Below are positions 62,335 to 64,000 of a stretch of 64,000 nt of DNA, piece after piece. The stretch covers positions 1 through 64,000 of the forward strand of contig CAOLHI010002147.1 of the NCBI GenBank assembly GCA_948474755.1, written 5' to 3'. The stretch comes from Ctenosaura bakeri. Taxonomy: Eukaryota > Chordata > Lepidosauria > Squamata > Iguanidae. The notes beneath the pieces were generated by a model. The model had not been told where the DNA came from and made no database searches. It saw only the letters and a list, made by a program, of their open reading frames with translations. The position numbers were made by a program, and so were the translations under genes. The first letter of the stretch is position 1; each line of letters starts with the position of its first letter.

Positions 62335-63552
62335 ATTTTGCACCTTGTTATCTGACAACTTGCTCTTTCAATGCTTCCAAATTAAGGATAAATTCCATTA
62401 ACATGGGTTCTGCTCTTTCATCAGTTCTTCTTGCTTATGGAGGCTTGCTTGGAACTGCTGGCATGTGCACGCAGTCCCAAATTTTGCCTAAGGAAAGAGA
62501 GAATTCCCCTGGTCGAAGTAATGGAACTTGTCTGTATTGCAAGCATCCAAACAGCAGGCTTCCATCAGTTCTTGCCTATGGAGGCTTGCTTTGGGCTGAG
62601 CGTGTGCCAGTGATGTATTTAATTTTTTTATTCCAAGTCTCAGGTCAAGTCTCAAATCCTTGAAGATACTTTCAAGTCAAGTCTTAAGTCAACTCTCAAG
62701 GCTGGGAGCCAACTTTATACCCCAACCTATATTCCAGAATTTCTGGACAGAGTCAAATAAAGTCAGTTTTAACTATTTAAGCAGAGTTGGCCCTCCACAT
62801 TTGTGATTTTGCCACCTGCAGCTTCAGAGGTGAGGAATAGGATCCTTCTTACTCCCCCTTCTTGAAGTTGGAGGCTTTTGTGCCAATGGGCATAAAAGAG
62901 TCTGCAGCTTCAGAAGTGGGGAATAGGATCCTTCTTACTTCCCATTGCTGAAGCTTCAAAAGCTGTAGAAGGAAGGATCTTTCCCTCTCAAGCCCATTGC
63001 CTAGTACATCATCTGTTCTCTGAGAAACATGTCCTATGCTTTGGGGATAAGTCTTGCCTTCTGCTCCTAGGAAAAGTTTTAGAAGGCTCCTCCAATATGC
63101 AGGAGGGACAGGCTGCAGAGCAGACCTCAACCCCATTGCCTAAACTGTTTGCTGTTCCCCGCTGAGAAGTGTGCCCACACTTTGCACTTCAGAAAGATTG
63201 TTGTGTGACCAGTAGGCAAAAAGAGATGGAAGTGTTTTTCAGAGTAGTAAGGTTGCTGGATGAGTCTTGAGTTGAGTTGAGTCAATGCATCTTTGTTGCC
63301 AAATTGAGACCAAGTCAAGTCACTGAGGTGACTTAAGTCCGACTCAACTCTGAGTCAGTCGACTCGAGTCTACATCACTGGCATGTACTACTTGCAAAGT
63401 GAGCTTGGGCGGGGGGAAGGCATCAAGCCAGCTGGAGACTTTGCAAGCAGCACATGTGCACAGTTGGACCCAAGTGAGCTTCTGTAAGTCCTTCATGTTC
63501 CCCACAGTAGATGAGTTCCACCTGTCATATAAGCGTGAGAAGCCTGAAACTT
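62335..63552 (-). mobile_element. Palindromic-ended element family D, split by a hAT element
   Basis: Read on the minus strand, 63552-63381 carries the left part (CTCACGCTTATATGACAGG... CTTGCAAAGTCTCC) and 62607-62335 the right part (GGAAGCATTGAAAGAGCAAGTTGTCAGATAACAAGG). An internal direct duplication of the CCTCCATAGGCAAGAA block is also present. Confidence 0.78.
62608..63380. mobile_element. Non-autonomous hAT element, 773 bp, nested in family D
   Basis: Terminal CAGTGATGTA and TACATCACTG are exact inverses. Flanks GCGTGTGC and GCATGTAC match at six of eight. Both subterminal regions are dense in AAGTC/GACTT motifs, with many near each end. An 86-base-offset direct duplication (CTGCAGCTTCAGA...GGAATAGGATCC) lies at 62816-62990. 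No transposase. Confidence 0.9.
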
Positions 63553-64000
63553 GCTATATGGGGCGGTGGTGTCCCACAGAATCAGGAGAACTGACCCCAG
63601 AACCCAATGCAGAGGGCCACCAGAGAGACTATTGTCTCCCTACCCCAATTTCCTACTGTTGAGAATGGCAAGAGAGATACAAGAATATGACATGGGCCCT
63701 TGCTTCCTATAAACATGAAAAAGCTAATGTTTGGGGAAGTGGACCCATACAGCTGCAGGGTTCTTCGACTTCTGCATGCCAATGAGCCAATATCTAATTC
63801 ATTTGGAATCTGTTGTCACCCAAATAGCCATGTCCAACCTGAATCAGGCAGTGATTATACCTAAATGGAACCTCCATGTTCAGATCCACTAACTCGAAAT
63901 AACAGCCCCCTTGGAGTGCGTAATAGGAAAGGGCCCTGGTACAGTCACAGCTGCTCTCCAAGGTGCTGAACCAATTTGGTGGCTAGTTCCTTTCAAGTCT
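63553..64000. other. Intronic sequence at the window end
   Basis: No exon or recognisable repeat is seen. Short open frames on both strands lack splice context or a domain. Confidence 0.4.

Noticed and set aside
63485..63520. Possible next IGDCC3 exon after a CCCCACAG acceptor-like site
   Set aside because: The sequence after it gives an immediate stop in the required phase, and the site lies in the minus-strand family D repeat.

Overview
The window is vertebrate nuclear DNA, most likely from a squamate reptile and plausibly an iguanian lizard. It has long introns, one multi-exon vertebrate gene and a dense layer of interspersed repeats. The repeats include tRNA-derived Sauria SINEs, a 5S-rRNA-derived SINE, CR1, L2 and L1-like LINE fragments, hAT elements and many small palindromic DNA elements. 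The species call is inference. The gene call is strong.

The only protein-coding gene I can support is IGDCC3 (PUNC), a DCC/neogenin-subclass immunoglobulin-superfamily receptor on the + strand. Eleven consecutive internal exons lie between 31031 and 61937. All have AG...GT boundaries and compatible phases. Together they encode about 638 residues: four Ig domains, two FN3 domains and a transmembrane segment. The signal-peptide exon is not in the window and should lie upstream. The cytoplasmic exons and 3'UTR lie downstream, because the last visible exon ends in phase 2 and no continuing exon was found by 64000.

Positions 1-31030 are intron 1 sequence. They hold several palindromic element families, nested CR1 copies and a degenerate 2 kb CR1 reverse-transcriptase remnant (27515-29578). 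Between the repeats are repeat-poor, GC-rich islands (4435-4860, 8290-8900, 12030-12680, 20640-21540, 25480-25990) that look like candidate regulatory sequence and contain recurrent SOX-type ACAAT/ACAAAG motifs. Two more islands (45620-46260, 48270-48860) lie in the 9 kb intron between exons 6 and 7.

Inside the gene, the introns carry a 1.25 kb hAT element inserted in an antisense CR1 just upstream of exon 3, a purine-rich minisatellite filling most of the 563 bp intron between exons 5 and 6, an AT-rich tandem repeat, and a cluster of SINEs in both orientations before exon 11. I found no prokaryotic system, CRISPR array, genuine tRNA or rRNA gene, or intact transposase. The most interesting material is the nested element history, an apparently unclassified set of palindromic elements with 3-bp target duplications, and the candidate enhancer islands.
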